Shown: positions 32,787-42,086 of the stretch, in pieces
Layout of the letters: each line of letters starts with the position of its first letter
How positions within the stretch are numbered: position 1 is the first letter of the stretch
Source of the DNA: Croceivirga sp.
GTDB lineage: Bacteria; Bacteroidota; Bacteroidia; Flavobacteriales; Flavobacteriaceae
Assembly (NCBI GenBank): GCA_028281025.1
Contig: JANQKR010000018.1
Span: 1-45,245, forward strand
Length of the DNA: 45,245 nt
Direction of reading: 5' to 3'
The notes under the pieces: generated by a model
Told to the model about the DNA's origin: nothing
What the model saw: the letters and a program-made list of their open reading frames with translations, nothing else
Database searches by the model: none
Translations under genes and position numbers: made by a program

Positions 32787-35700
32787 ATGAAAAAACCCAA
32801 ATTTTGGACGGGGTGCAACACCCCTTCCTCACTATGCTTAAAGATGAAGCTAACCACTATGCTTGTTGTTTTATCTTTATTGAAGATACAGGCGAACACC
32901 TATTCGCAGACAACAAAGATTACCATTGAGATGGAATCCGTTACGGTAATGGATGTCCTGGAAAAAATTGAATCCCTGAGTGAGTTCAAGTTCCTGGGGA
33001 ATACAAATGTGATCGATCAAGAGCGCCTGGTTTCCGTACGCGCCAAAAACAAACGGATATTCAAGGTATTGAACCAACTTTTTAAGGGTACCGATGTCGT
33101 CTACAAAGTACTGGGGCAACAGATCATTTTGGTAAAGGACACCAAACCCAAACCGGTTATCAAGGTTGCACCCGTCCATAGTAACATTCAATTTCAGGTA
33201 AATGGCACCGTTGCCGATGAAAATGGATCTCCCTTGCCCGGGGCCAATATCCTGGAAAAAGGGACCGAGAATGGTGTCCAGTCAGATTTTGACGGCAATT
33301 TTAGCATTTCCGTGGTAGACGAAAATGCAATCTTGGAGGTCTCCTACATCGGTTTTGTTACCCAGGAATTTCCCCTTAACGGGCAATCCAACATTACCAT
33401 AACCCTTGTTGAGGATATAGCCGGCTTGGAAGAGGTCATCGTGGTCGGGTATGGTGCCCAAAAGAAGGCAAACTTGACCGGAGCAGTATCTCAGGTTGCC
33501 GGTGAAAAGCTACAGCGCCGTCCAATAGTCAATGCTGGACAGGGGTTGCAAGGGTTGATTCCCAACCTTAATATCAATTTTTCGGACGGTGCTGCAGGAC
33601 AGGGAGCTACATTTAACGTCCGGGGGTTTACGGCCATCAATGGTGGCGGCCCTTTGATTTTGGTGGATGGGGTCGTCATGGATCCCAACCTGATCAATCC
33701 AACGGAGATTGAAAGTGTGAGCGTCCTTAGGGATGCGGCATCAGCTGCAATTTATGGGTCCAGGGGGGCTTTTGGGGTGGTTTTGATAACCACCAAAAGA
33801 GGGCAAAAGGGACAAAAACCCAGAATTCAATTTTCCTCGAATTACTCCGTGAATTCCCCCACTATTTTTCCTAAGATGGTAAATTCCGTACAACAACTGG
33901 AACTTCAGGATGAGAAACAGCGAAATCTGGGCAATCCCATAACCGATAACATTATCAGGGATGGAATACGGGCCTATTTCAACGACCCGGACAACAACCC
34001 TTCCGCAATAATAAATCCCAACGACCCCAATAGCTATCTCTATTTTGGAAATACGGATTGGTTTGATGAGGTCATTGGTACGGGTGCGCTGTTTCAAAAC
34101 AACCTGTCCATGTCCGGAAGTGGTGATGCAGTTTCGTATTTTGTTTCTGCCGGATGGTTGGATCAAAGTGGAATTTTAAACTATGGAAATGACAGTTTTG
34201 ACCGTTATAACTTAAGGACCAGGATAGACATTGATGCCACCGATTGGTTGCAGTTCAATATCAATGCACTTTATACCAATACCCAAAGGGACAATCTGTA
34301 CAATTATGAAGGCATCGGTACGTTGTGGCACGATCTTACCAGAAAGCCGGTCAATTTACCGATCACCAATCCGGATGGAACAGCTACCGACTCCCCTATT
34401 CCCCTTATGAGTGAAGGCGGAAGGGACATTACCAATGGCAGTGACAACCTGATTACCCTGGGGACGACCATAAAACCCTTTGATGGGCTGCAACTATCCG
34501 GCGCATACACCTATAATGGTTTCTTTCAAGAAAGAAAGCGACATAAAAAAAGGGTGGATCGGTATAACGGCCCGGTAGATGCCCCCAACTCCCTCAATAC
34601 CATTCATACCACACCAACGGAGTTATTTTTGGATACTGCAAAAAGTGACTATTACGCCATCAATATATACGGGGAATACGAGAAAACATTTGCGGATGAC
34701 CATTATTTTAAGGCCACCTTGGGATTTAATGAAGAGCGTAAGAAATATCGTTTTTTAAGCAGTAGTAACACCAATTTGATAACGGATGATATCCCTAGTT
34801 TGGATTTGACCACAGGCGCGCCGCAAGCTGGTGAAGTAAGTACGATTTGGGCAATTCAAGGGTATTTTTATCGTCTGAACTACATCTATAAGGATAAATA
34901 TCTTCTGGAGTTCAATGGGCGTTACGATGCCTCTTCGCGTTTTCCGGAAGATGACCGTTGGGGCTTTTTCCCATCGGTTTCCATGGGATGGCGTATATCC
35001 AACGAGAACTTTTTTGCAGCGCTTAAACCTGTGGTCTCCAACCTAAAACTGCGATGGTCCTATGGCCAGCTGGGCAACCAAGCTGTTGATGACGATAGAA
35101 TCAATGCGCTTAACTTTCCCTATCTGCCCACTTTGGGAAGCTTTAGGCCCAGGGCAATTTTGGGTGGTGTACGTCCCGTTTTTTTAGCGACCCCTTCGTT
35201 GGTGAGCAGTTCATTGACATGGGAAACGGCCACATCCATAAATTACGGATTGGATGCTTCACTTTTTGACAACCGTTTGAACCTGACGTTTGATTATTTT
35301 GAAAGGGAGGTGGTCGATCAATTGTCGGAAGCCGCTGCACTTCCTGCTACTTTGGGAACTACCGCCCCTAGGGCCAATGCGGTTGAATCCGTTACCAGGG
35401 GATGGGAAGTAGAGGTGAACTGGCGGGACAGGATCGGTGAGGTCAGCTATAATATAGGCTTCAACTTGGCAGATGCCCAGGGAGAGATCACCAAATTTGA
35501 CAATCCTACCAAAAGTTTGGGGAGCAATTTGGATGAATTCTATGAGGGAAGGGAAATAGGCGAAATATGGGGCTATGAAACCAACGGCCTTTTTGATTCC
35601 GCCGCGGAGTACCAGTCCTCCGGGCTGGACTACTCCAACAGAACTTCTTTGCCCATTGCAGGAGGGGACGTTTGGTACGTGGATCAGGATGGCAATGGGA

Positions 35701-36254
35701 TTATAGACAATGGTCTTTCCACTGTTGATGATCCGGGAGATTTAAGGGTCATTGGAAATACGACGCCAAGGTACACTTTTGGGATTACCATGGGAGCGGA
35801 ATGGAAAGGAGTGTATGTGGATATTTTGATGCAAGGTGTGGGCAAAAGAGACCTTGCATTAAGTGGGGGTTTATTCTGGCCCAACGAGGGAGGAGTACCC
35901 CAAATAAGTCATTTGGATTATTGGACCGAGGACAACAGCGGTGCGTATTGGCCCAGATATTTGGGCAATCAAGGTGGATTTAACTATGCGGTGTCGGATA
36001 GGTATTTACAGGACTTTTCCTATTTGAGAATGCGACAGCTTACCTTGGGCTTTAGGCTTCCCCAATCCGTATTGGATAAAATATTCCTGAATTCGGCAAA
36101 TATTTATTTGACCGGGCAAAATCTGTTTGAGTTTGCGAACATAATAGATGGTTTTGATCCTGAAACCAATCCCGACGGATTCAACGATTGGGGTCCCGGG
36201 AAAAGCTATCCTTTTAGTAGATCAGTGTCATTGGGGATTGACATAACCCTTTGA
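32787..36254 (+). CDS. SusC/RagA-type TonB-dependent transporter with STN signalling domain
   Basis: 1155 aa. After the signal sequence (MLVVLSLLKIQANTYSQ) comes a secretin/TonB short N-terminal domain (about 45-115; TVMDVLEKIESLSEFKFLGN, VLNQLFKGTDVVYKVLGQQ). Next are a carboxypeptidase-D-like beta-sandwich (VNGTVADENGSPLPGANILE), a TonB box region (EEVIVVGYGAQKKANLTGAV), a plug (GQGATFNVRGFTAINGGGPL) and a SusC barrel ending RSVSLGIDITL. The STN domain signals to FecR; the barrel works with the downstream SusD to import an oligomer. ATG 32787 gives the usual long basic leader; ATG 32844 is possible. Confidence 0.93.
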   Translation: MKKPKFWTGCNTPSSLCLKMKLTTMLVVLSLLKIQANTYSQTTKITIEMESVTVMDVLEKIESLSEFKFLGNTNVIDQERLVSVRAKNKRIFKVLNQLFKGTDVVYKVLGQQIILVKDTKPKPVIKVAPVHSNIQFQVNGTVADENGSPLPGANILEKGTENGVQSDFDGNFSISVVDENAILEVSYIGFVTQEFPLNGQSNITITLVEDIAGLEEVIVVGYGAQKKANLTGAVSQVAGEKLQRRPIVNAGQGLQGLIPNLNINFSDGAAGQGATFNVRGFTAINGGGPLILVDGVVMDPNLINPTEIESVSVLRDAASAAIYGSRGAFGVVLITTKRGQKGQKPRIQFSSNYSVNSPTIFPKMVNSVQQLELQDEKQRNLGNPITDNIIRDGIRAYFNDPDNNPSAIINPNDPNSYLYFGNTDWFDEVIGTGALFQNNLSMSGSGDAVSYFVSAGWLDQSGILNYGNDSFDRYNLRTRIDIDATDWLQFNINALYTNTQRDNLYNYEGIGTLWHDLTRKPVNLPITNPDGTATDSPIPLMSEGGRDITNGSDNLITLGTTIKPFDGLQLSGAYTYNGFFQERKRHKKRVDRYNGPVDAPNSLNTIHTTPTELFLDTAKSDYYAINIYGEYEKTFADDHYFKATLGFNEERKKYRFLSSSNTNLITDDIPSLDLTTGAPQAGEVSTIWAIQGYFYRLNYIYKDKYLLEFNGRYDASSRFPEDDRWGFFPSVSMGWRISNENFFAALKPVVSNLKLRWSYGQLGNQAVDDDRINALNFPYLPTLGSFRPRAILGGVRPVFLATPSLVSSSLTWETATSINYGLDASLFDNRLNLTFDYFEREVVDQLSEAAALPATLGTTAPRANAVESVTRGWEVEVNWRDRIGEVSYNIGFNLADAQGEITKFDNPTKSLGSNLDEFYEGREIGEIWGYETNGLFDSAAEYQSSGLDYSNRTSLPIAGGDVWYVDQDGNGIIDNGLSTVDDPGDLRVIGNTTPRYTFGITMGAEWKGVYVDILMQGVGKRDLALSGGLFWPNEGGVPQISHLDYWTEDNSGAYWPRYLGNQGGFNYAVSDRYLQDFSYLRMRQLTLGFRLPQSVLDKIFLNSANIYLTGQNLFEFANIIDGFDPETNPDGFNDWGPGKSYPFSRSVSLGIDITL

Positions 36255-36282
36255 CCAAGCATTAATTTAAATTTTAAATCAA

Positions 36283-38019
36283 ATGAAAATATACAACTAT
36301 TTATGGATCGCTATATTGTTGATATGCGCCTCATGCAGCGATGTACTGGACACTGAGCCGGATAGTGTAATTACGGAAAATAACTTTTTCACCAATGAAA
36401 GTGATTTTGAAATATTTTCAAATAAGTTCTATGACTATTTTCCGAGGGATGGCAGGGGTTTTGTGAATTTCATCTGGAATGCGGACAATGATAGTGACAA
36501 TTTGCACCAAATGGGCGATGGCAATTTGTTTGCCTTTGGGGCCAACACCATTAATGATAATCCCCCAACTTACGGAGGGGGGGGGTGGAGTTTTTCGAGG
36601 ATACGATCCGTGAACTTCATGTTGGGAAAAATTGATGAAGCTCCGATATCCGATGCTGCAAAAAATACCTGGAGCGCCGTGGGACGTTTTTTTAGGGCGT
36701 ACCTGTATTTTGACAAAGTAAGAAAATATGGGGACGTACCATGGTATGATACCGCTTTGGACGAAACCTCCGAAGAAATTTACAGGCCACGTGACCCACG
36801 TGCAACAGTGATTGCCAATATCATGGCCGATCTGGATTTTGCGGCGGCCAATTTACCACAGGACATTGGGAATAAAACAACACTTGACCGATATGCCGCA
36901 TTGGCCTTAAAAGCCCGGGTGGCGCTATATGAAGGAACGTATAGAAAATACCACAGCCTTCCGGAATCCTGGGAGGAATTGCTGAACGAAGCTGTGGAGG
37001 CTTCCCTGACCATTATGGATGAAGGTGGGTATGCCCTTCATAATGATGGTGATATCAATGAGAACTATTACAACTATTTCGCTTTACGATCGCCGGGAGA
37101 GAGTTCGGAAACCATTCTGGCCAGACATTATGATATCAGTCAGGCCGTGGGCGGTCATTGGTCACAGCGGTTTATCATATTACAGGCAATGACGGGTATT
37201 TCCAAATCACTGGCCGATGATTTCCTGTGTACGGATGGACTTCCGGTTGCATTGAGTCCCTTATTTGATCCCACTACGGACTATGACCTTATTGAGGATG
37301 AGATGGCCAATAGGGACCCCAGGATGCACCAAACCATATTTAATATAGATGTACCCATTCTTAATGACCCCATCGCCTATTTTAACGATGAACAGATCCC
37401 CCGTTTCGATCAATTCTTCAATACGGGTTATGCCATACGAAAGTTCAGTAAGTTGGATAGGGCCCTTCAAGTTCCCGGTGCTGCGGACGATGGAGCACCG
37501 GTGTTTAGGTTGGGGGAACTCTATCTGATATTTGCCGAGGCCAAAGCGGAATTGGGAACCCTGGAACAGGCAGACCTGGATGCCTCCATCAACTTACTTA
37601 GAAATCGGGTTGGAATGCCCCCTATGCAAATAGCAACCCTGGAACGTGATCCCGATTCGAATTTTGATGGCAGTCTGTCCGAGATACCCCAGGTTTCCGT
37701 ACTTATAGATGAGATACGAAGGGAAAGAAGGGTAGAATTGGCCTGTGAAGGTTTCCGTAGGGACGATCTGATGCGATGGAAGGCAGGACAATTGTTGACC
37801 CTGACCCCTTTAGGCGCCAAATTTAATGGAACCCGATATCCCAATGCCGTTGACCAAAATTTTGCAAGGGTCAATGAAGACGGGTTTATTGAACCCTATC
37901 AAGGAAGTGTGCGCCCCAGGCTTTTTGATGAGAATAAGAACTATTTGTTTCCTATCCCACCCAGTGAAATTGGTCTGTATCCCAATGGGGAATTGACCCA
38001 AAATCCTGGATGGCAATAA
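36283..38019 (+). CDS. SusD/RagB-type nutrient-binding lipoprotein
   Basis: 578 aa surface lipoprotein that caps the SusC barrel. The lipoprotein signal (LWIAILLICASC, Cys18) is followed by the family start DVLDTEPDSVITENNFF. The TPR-like core includes FRAYLYFDKVRKYGDVPWYD, DLDFAAANLP, RYAALALKARVALYEGTYRK, and the C-terminal LGELYLIFAEAKAELG, INLLRNRVGMPP, EIRRERRVELACEGFRRDDL and FPIPPSEI. It lies 28 bp after susC and is followed by a strong terminator. The substrate cannot be read from the sequence; no glycoside hydrolase, lyase or sulfatase gene is linked. Confidence 0.93.
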   Translation: MKIYNYLWIAILLICASCSDVLDTEPDSVITENNFFTNESDFEIFSNKFYDYFPRDGRGFVNFIWNADNDSDNLHQMGDGNLFAFGANTINDNPPTYGGGGWSFSRIRSVNFMLGKIDEAPISDAAKNTWSAVGRFFRAYLYFDKVRKYGDVPWYDTALDETSEEIYRPRDPRATVIANIMADLDFAAANLPQDIGNKTTLDRYAALALKARVALYEGTYRKYHSLPESWEELLNEAVEASLTIMDEGGYALHNDGDINENYYNYFALRSPGESSETILARHYDISQAVGGHWSQRFIILQAMTGISKSLADDFLCTDGLPVALSPLFDPTTDYDLIEDEMANRDPRMHQTIFNIDVPILNDPIAYFNDEQIPRFDQFFNTGYAIRKFSKLDRALQVPGAADDGAPVFRLGELYLIFAEAKAELGTLEQADLDASINLLRNRVGMPPMQIATLERDPDSNFDGSLSEIPQVSVLIDEIRRERRVELACEGFRRDDLMRWKAGQLLTLTPLGAKFNGTRYPNAVDQNFARVNEDGFIEPYQGSVRPRLFDENKNYLFPIPPSEIGLYPNGELTQNPGWQ

Positions 38020-38063
38020 TATGCTACGAGTTTGAGTTAGCAATTCATGTTTAGTTTAGTTAG

Positions 38064-38099
38064 AAAGGAGGCTATCCCTAGGGTGGTCTCCTTTTCTTT
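38064..38099 (+). terminator. rho-independent terminator of the susCD operon
   Basis: The outer stem AAAGGAG (38064-38070) / CTCCTTT (38088-38094) encloses an inner CCCTAGGG pairing region, and TTCTTT follows. It lies 45 bp after the susD stop. Confidence 0.8.
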
Positions 38100-38230
38100 A
38101 GCAAACGTGGGGTTTCGATTGGAACGTTTATTCGGCTCAATAGGAATCAATTCAGCACTTTGATTACAGATTTTCGTAAAAACCAAAATGTTGTTTTGTA
38201 TATTTTAGTGTTGACCAAAACAATCCAAAA

Positions 38231-39055
38231 ATGTGTAGAAGGATACTTCTTTTGCTTCTGCTTGTCGTTTCGTTATCTGCTTTTTCCCAAAAAGATGAAA
38301 TCGAACTGATTTCCTGGAACATCAAAGACTTTGGTAAAACAAAGAATGCCAAAGAACTCAACGAAATTGCTGAGATTGTAAAGGACACCGATATTTTAGC
38401 TATTCAAGAAGTCGTTGCAGGGTATGGTGGGGCACAAGCCGTTGCAAAGCTTTGGGACATTCTAAACAGAAAGGGCCATAAATGGGATTATGCGATTAGC
38501 AATCCGACCAATAGCCCTAAATATACCACCGAACGCTATGCTTTTTTGTGGAAGACCCATCGCATCAAAATCAAGAATCGAGGATGGTTACTGACCAAAT
38601 TGGATAGTACCATAGATAGAGAACCTTTTTTGTTGAATTTCTATATCAGAGACAAAAAACTGACCGTCATTAACTTTCATTCCAGACCATACAATAAAGA
38701 CCCGGAGAGTGAGATTAAAGCACTTTCACGTTTTGTCATTGATTCCTTATCGACTCCCTTGATTATTGCAGGGGATTTCAATGTGGACGAGAAGGAATCT
38801 GTCTTCGATGGATTGAAAATGGCTGGGTATGGGCCAGCAATCGCCAATCAGAAAACCACCCTAAAAAAGTCGTGTAAAAGGGTAAGTTATTTGAACCATC
38901 CCATCGATAACATTTTCTATTCCAAGGATATCCAAAAAACAGATGGTGGTGTCCTAGACTTTGTCAAGTTTTGTGACCGACTTGAGCAAGCTAGAAAGCT
39001 ATCGGACCATTTGCCTGTCTTCATAAAATTTAAAATAAACCAAAAAGCTTATTAA
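38231..39055 (+). CDS. secreted endonuclease/exonuclease/phosphatase (DNase I-like) protein
   Basis: 274 aa. The signal peptide (LLLLLLVVSLSAFSQ, cleavage near residue 20) precedes an EEP fold with all catalytic motifs: SWNIKDFG (Asn30), LAIQEVV (Glu60), NFHSRPYN, AGDFNVDE (about 180-187), HPIDNIFYS and SDHLPVF (about 257). The family hydrolyses phosphodiesters in nucleic acids, phospholipids or inositol phosphates; the short loops resemble DNase I-like nucleases. It has its own gap after the susD terminator (TGTATATTTTAG at about 38197 is a weak -7-like box). Its 3' end overlaps the convergent OLD gene by 4 nt. Confidence 0.85.
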   Translation: MCRRILLLLLLVVSLSAFSQKDEIELISWNIKDFGKTKNAKELNEIAEIVKDTDILAIQEVVAGYGGAQAVAKLWDILNRKGHKWDYAISNPTNSPKYTTERYAFLWKTHRIKIKNRGWLLTKLDSTIDREPFLLNFYIRDKKLTVINFHSRPYNKDPESEIKALSRFVIDSLSTPLIIAGDFNVDEKESVFDGLKMAGYGPAIANQKTTLKKSCKRVSYLNHPIDNIFYSKDIQKTDGGVLDFVKFCDRLEQARKLSDHLPVFIKFKINQKAY

Positions 39056-40845
39056 ATGTAGCCTTTAAATACGGCCCTCACTACTTTCTGCCAATCATCG
39101 GGTGTGTCTTCGAAATTTTTCCAATCCTTTATTTCAAGATGAGCTTTAAACGGCTTGTCTTTTGAAGGTGCATCATATCCAAGTGTATCTTCAATATTTT
39201 CTTCCAACATAACTCTTTTGCTTTCAGATTCTAGTGCTTCAAGTATCCTGGGGTTAACATTTTCCGCATTAGGTACGCCTTTATCCCTATCATGTATCAC
39301 AACATAATCAATAATACCCAATGAATTAAAATAGTTGATTAAAGGAGGAATTGTCGCCTTTCCGCGAGCTTTTATAAATTGATAATCTGAAACAATTTTA
39401 TTTTTGGAATCTCTTGGCAATATGCTTATGGTTTTTCTCAAAACCACATCTTCGGTATCCCCTTCAACGATAACTATTTTTTTTGCAAAAAAAGCTCTAG
39501 CAAAATAATCATCAATTTTTACAAGCATTTTGATATAATCTCTATCGCTTTCTTGTAACTGTCTGAATTTTTCGGTTACAGAAAAAGCCGTAGAATTAAC
39601 AAAGGAGTTTACTTGAATCGAAATATTGTTAATTATCTGATTTTCCTTTTCTCTCGATAAGTCAATCATATAAGGTGAGTGCGATGTGCAAACTATTTGA
39701 TTAGTCGAGCCAGCTAATTCGTATATAGTGTCTCGCATTTGATTGGATGCATTTGGGTGTAAGAACAGTTCTGGTTCTTCAAAACAAATTACAAGATTTC
39801 TTAAATCCCCTTCCCGCTCCTTTTTCCAGTCTTCTCTAAATTTTAAGAGAGAAAAAGCAGTAGACCTAATCATACCTGTTCCTTGGTAAGCTACTTCTGT
39901 CATAATATTAGAGCCTAGTTTAATGTCATATTTGGGCCTTAAAAAACTATTTGGGTCAGATAAGTTAACTCTAGCTTGAATTTCAGAATCGGGAAAAATA
40001 GTTTTAATTGTACTATTAACCTTGACCATTAGTTTTCCAAAAATGGTATTTCTATTTTCAGTATCAATTTCTTTTTCTAATTGTCCGAAATACTCTTTCA
40101 CTTTTTCAAAGTTTTCAGAACTTTCAACTACGTCATTAAAGATTGTTGACATTACCTCTCCTAACGCTGTTCTTTTATCACTATTTATCTCACTTGATTT
40201 GTGTTCTGCTGGTATTAGAATGTATTTAGGTAGTTTTGATATAATTATTTGCGGTATTCCTCCTGGATTGTTTGTCCAACTAAATTCTTCCTGATAATCC
40301 CAAGCATTATATATAGCTTCAAGTTTTGAAACATAAGCTTTCGTATTTAGATTTTGATTGAGATTAACTCCTGAAAACACTTTATTTACTTCCTCTTCTG
40401 AAATACCATAAGCAATTAGAGAAGCGATAGTGACCTTATTTCCCGACTTGATGGACTCTTTAATTGTTTTTGCTTGCTCCCATATTTCAAATCTTACGGA
40501 ATCAGTGGAAAATGTTTTTCTATATCGTATTTTCCGAGTATTGTTTTCTTTAAAAATTCTTCCTTTAAATCCTATCCAATTATTTGCATCTTTGGGTAAA
40601 TCAGAAAATGTTCCCGTTAGTACAATTTCTTTGGAAACATCCTCAATGATACCTGTCTCAGGATTCAACTTTTTCGATAAATCTTCAGGGGTAATATTAT
40701 TATTTGTAAGAATCAATTCAATTGCTTTCAGAATTGAAGATTTTCCAACGTTATTTTCTCCTATTAAAAATGTGGCATCTCCAAGTTCAATATTTACTTT
40801 ATGACATTTCCTAAAACCCTCTATTTCTAATTTTTCTAACTTCAT
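39052..40845 (-). CDS. OLD-family ATP-dependent nuclease (AAA ATPase + TOPRIM)
   Basis: 597 aa. The N-terminal ABC/SMC-type ATPase has Walker A GENNVGKSS (29-37), a Walker B/D-loop region CFEEPELFLHPN and the H-loop TSHSPYMIDL. The C-terminal TOPRIM nuclease domain (from about residue 450) has IVIVEGDTED and VVIHDRDKG, carrying the Glu and DxD metal ligands. Size and order match stand-alone OLD nucleases and GajA of the Gabija defence system, but no UvrD-like GajB is adjacent. It follows the DUF4236 gene by 75 bp on the same strand. A role in DNA processing or phage defence is likely by family; in this context it is inferred. Confidence 0.88.
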   Translation of the reverse strand: MKLEKLEIEGFRKCHKVNIELGDATFLIGENNVGKSSILKAIELILTNNNITPEDLSKKLNPETGIIEDVSKEIVLTGTFSDLPKDANNWIGFKGRIFKENNTRKIRYRKTFSTDSVRFEIWEQAKTIKESIKSGNKVTIASLIAYGISEEEVNKVFSGVNLNQNLNTKAYVSKLEAIYNAWDYQEEFSWTNNPGGIPQIIISKLPKYILIPAEHKSSEINSDKRTALGEVMSTIFNDVVESSENFEKVKEYFGQLEKEIDTENRNTIFGKLMVKVNSTIKTIFPDSEIQARVNLSDPNSFLRPKYDIKLGSNIMTEVAYQGTGMIRSTAFSLLKFREDWKKEREGDLRNLVICFEEPELFLHPNASNQMRDTIYELAGSTNQIVCTSHSPYMIDLSREKENQIINNISIQVNSFVNSTAFSVTEKFRQLQESDRDYIKMLVKIDDYFARAFFAKKIVIVEGDTEDVVLRKTISILPRDSKNKIVSDYQFIKARGKATIPPLINYFNSLGIIDYVVIHDRDKGVPNAENVNPRILEALESESKRVMLEENIEDTLGYDAPSKDKPFKAHLEIKDWKNFEDTPDDWQKVVRAVFKGYI

Positions 40846-40920
40846 AAGTCTGTGTTGAATTGATTTTTAGTAATTCCCATCAATGGTTGGCAAGGTGCCA
40901 CAAGTCTTTTGTAAAGTGAT

Positions 40921-41169
40921 TCAAAGAGAGGTTCGCAAGACAATTAATACAACAATAGCGATTACCAAAAAAGAAAAAATGCATCCGCTATTTTTTGATT
41001 TGGAAAAAGTCTTTCGATAGGTTAATCCGGGGATTCCTGTTTTCATGGAATATCCCTTCGAACTTAAACTGCCTCTTTTGTTTCTATAACTAGGGGTAAT
41101 ACCTGATTTACTCACATTTATTCCCAGTCCCTTACCTAACTTGATACGCTTGTTAAATCTAAATGCCAT
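40921..41169 (-). CDS. DUF4236 domain membrane protein
   Basis: 82 aa. The N-terminal half is a clear DUF4236 domain: MAFRFNKRIKLGKGLGINVS, then KSGITPSYRNKRGS and a TGIPGLTYRKTFS strand. A C-terminal membrane helix follows (CIFSFLVIAIVVLIVL). DUF4236 is a short beta domain of unknown role, found in proteins tied to membranes and in defence or mobile contexts. It begins one base after the vWA-like lipoprotein gene ends, so it is translationally linked to it. Confidence 0.85.
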   Translation of the reverse strand: MAFRFNKRIKLGKGLGINVSKSGITPSYRNKRGSLSSKGYSMKTGIPGLTYRKTFSKSKNSGCIFSFLVIAIVVLIVLRTSL

Positions 41170-41170
41170 G

Positions 41171-42082
41171 TTATTCGCTCAAAATAAATTCTCTTATTAT
41201 CTTCTCCATATTGGAAGGTAAATCCGCTTGTTTGATCTCAAAATTTTTGACTCCCATTTCCTCAAGCCACTTATTCCAGTAAGCTCTGATAACATCTTCT
41301 TCATAAGGGTTTTTATAGCTCGGATTAATCCCTAGAACTAAGACTTCCAAATTCGATAGCTCTTCATTTGCTTTAATAAACCCAAAATCCTGTTGGTCAA
41401 ATTTTTCTTTCCAACCAGTACTATTAAAACCAAAATTCTCTACATCTTGTGGTGTTAAATATGCGGTTCTATTATCTTCTTTGATTCTTGTATTCTTATG
41501 AAACATGTAACCGTCAGTTAGAACTACTAGAATATTCCGTGATCCATCTTCGATGCAATAGTCTTTTACCTTGTTCTTGAAAAACCTCCAAGTGTCCGAA
41601 CCAACATAATGGTCATCTTTTATTGCAGCTTCATAAATCAACTTTGAAATACTGTCGTACTTTTCACAAGTTTTTAAAATTTTCTCTTTAGTAACATTGT
41701 CCTTATTAAAGGATATTTTTAAAATGCTTAGTTTTTTGTTCAGGGTATTGTCAAATGGTTCAGGATCTATAAAAACTTGGATTTTATCATTTATCCTTAT
41801 CACTTTCTTGTTCATCACATGGGCTTCAAAACTTTTTGCAATTGATTTTAAATACCCTACGTCCCTCAAATAGAATTCCATGGCTGGAGATGGGTATTTT
41901 TTGGGATTTATTCGGTCTGACAGGTCTAAAAGCACACTAATATTCAAATTTTCTTGATTGGGTGATAACTTTAGGATTTCATGGTCATGAATGGATTTCT
42001 CCTGATTGGAATCTTCTTTACATGAGTTGAGGAAAGTTGATGTCAGAATAGACAACAGTATGGCACAGAAATACTTTTTCAT
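41171..42082 (-). CDS. vWA-like lipoprotein
   Basis: 303 aa. A lipoprotein signal (LSILTSTFLNSC, Cys21) precedes a Rossmann-type vWA fold: a first strand with a MIDAS-like motif (LNISVLLDLSDRINPKK, D-x-S-D rather than the full DxSxS), the central strand/acidic site NILVVLTDGYMF, and a late strand LEVLVLGINPSYKN. Such domains act as metal-dependent protein-interaction switches. Located at the envelope, between the membrane coiled-coil gene (4-bp gap upstream) and DUF4236 (1-bp gap downstream). The partner is probably encoded in the same operon. Confidence 0.75.
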   Translation of the reverse strand: MKKYFCAILLSILTSTFLNSCKEDSNQEKSIHDHEILKLSPNQENLNISVLLDLSDRINPKKYPSPAMEFYLRDVGYLKSIAKSFEAHVMNKKVIRINDKIQVFIDPEPFDNTLNKKLSILKISFNKDNVTKEKILKTCEKYDSISKLIYEAAIKDDHYVGSDTWRFFKNKVKDYCIEDGSRNILVVLTDGYMFHKNTRIKEDNRTAYLTPQDVENFGFNSTGWKEKFDQQDFGFIKANEELSNLEVLVLGINPSYKNPYEEDVIRAYWNKWLEEMGVKNFEIKQADLPSNMEKIIREFILSE

Positions 42083-42086
42083 TGGA

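Noticed and set aside
32696-32929. 77-codon frame overlapping the susC start
   Set aside because: It runs through leader hairpin 2 and then out of frame into the SusC signal peptide; SusC has the real domains.
32787-38019. Typical polysaccharide utilisation locus
   Set aside because: SusC and SusD are present, but no glycoside hydrolase, lyase, esterase or sulfatase is linked; I therefore do not assign a glycan substrate.
39052-40845. Complete Gabija system
   Set aside because: The OLD/TOPRIM protein resembles GajA, but there is no UvrD-like helicase on either side.
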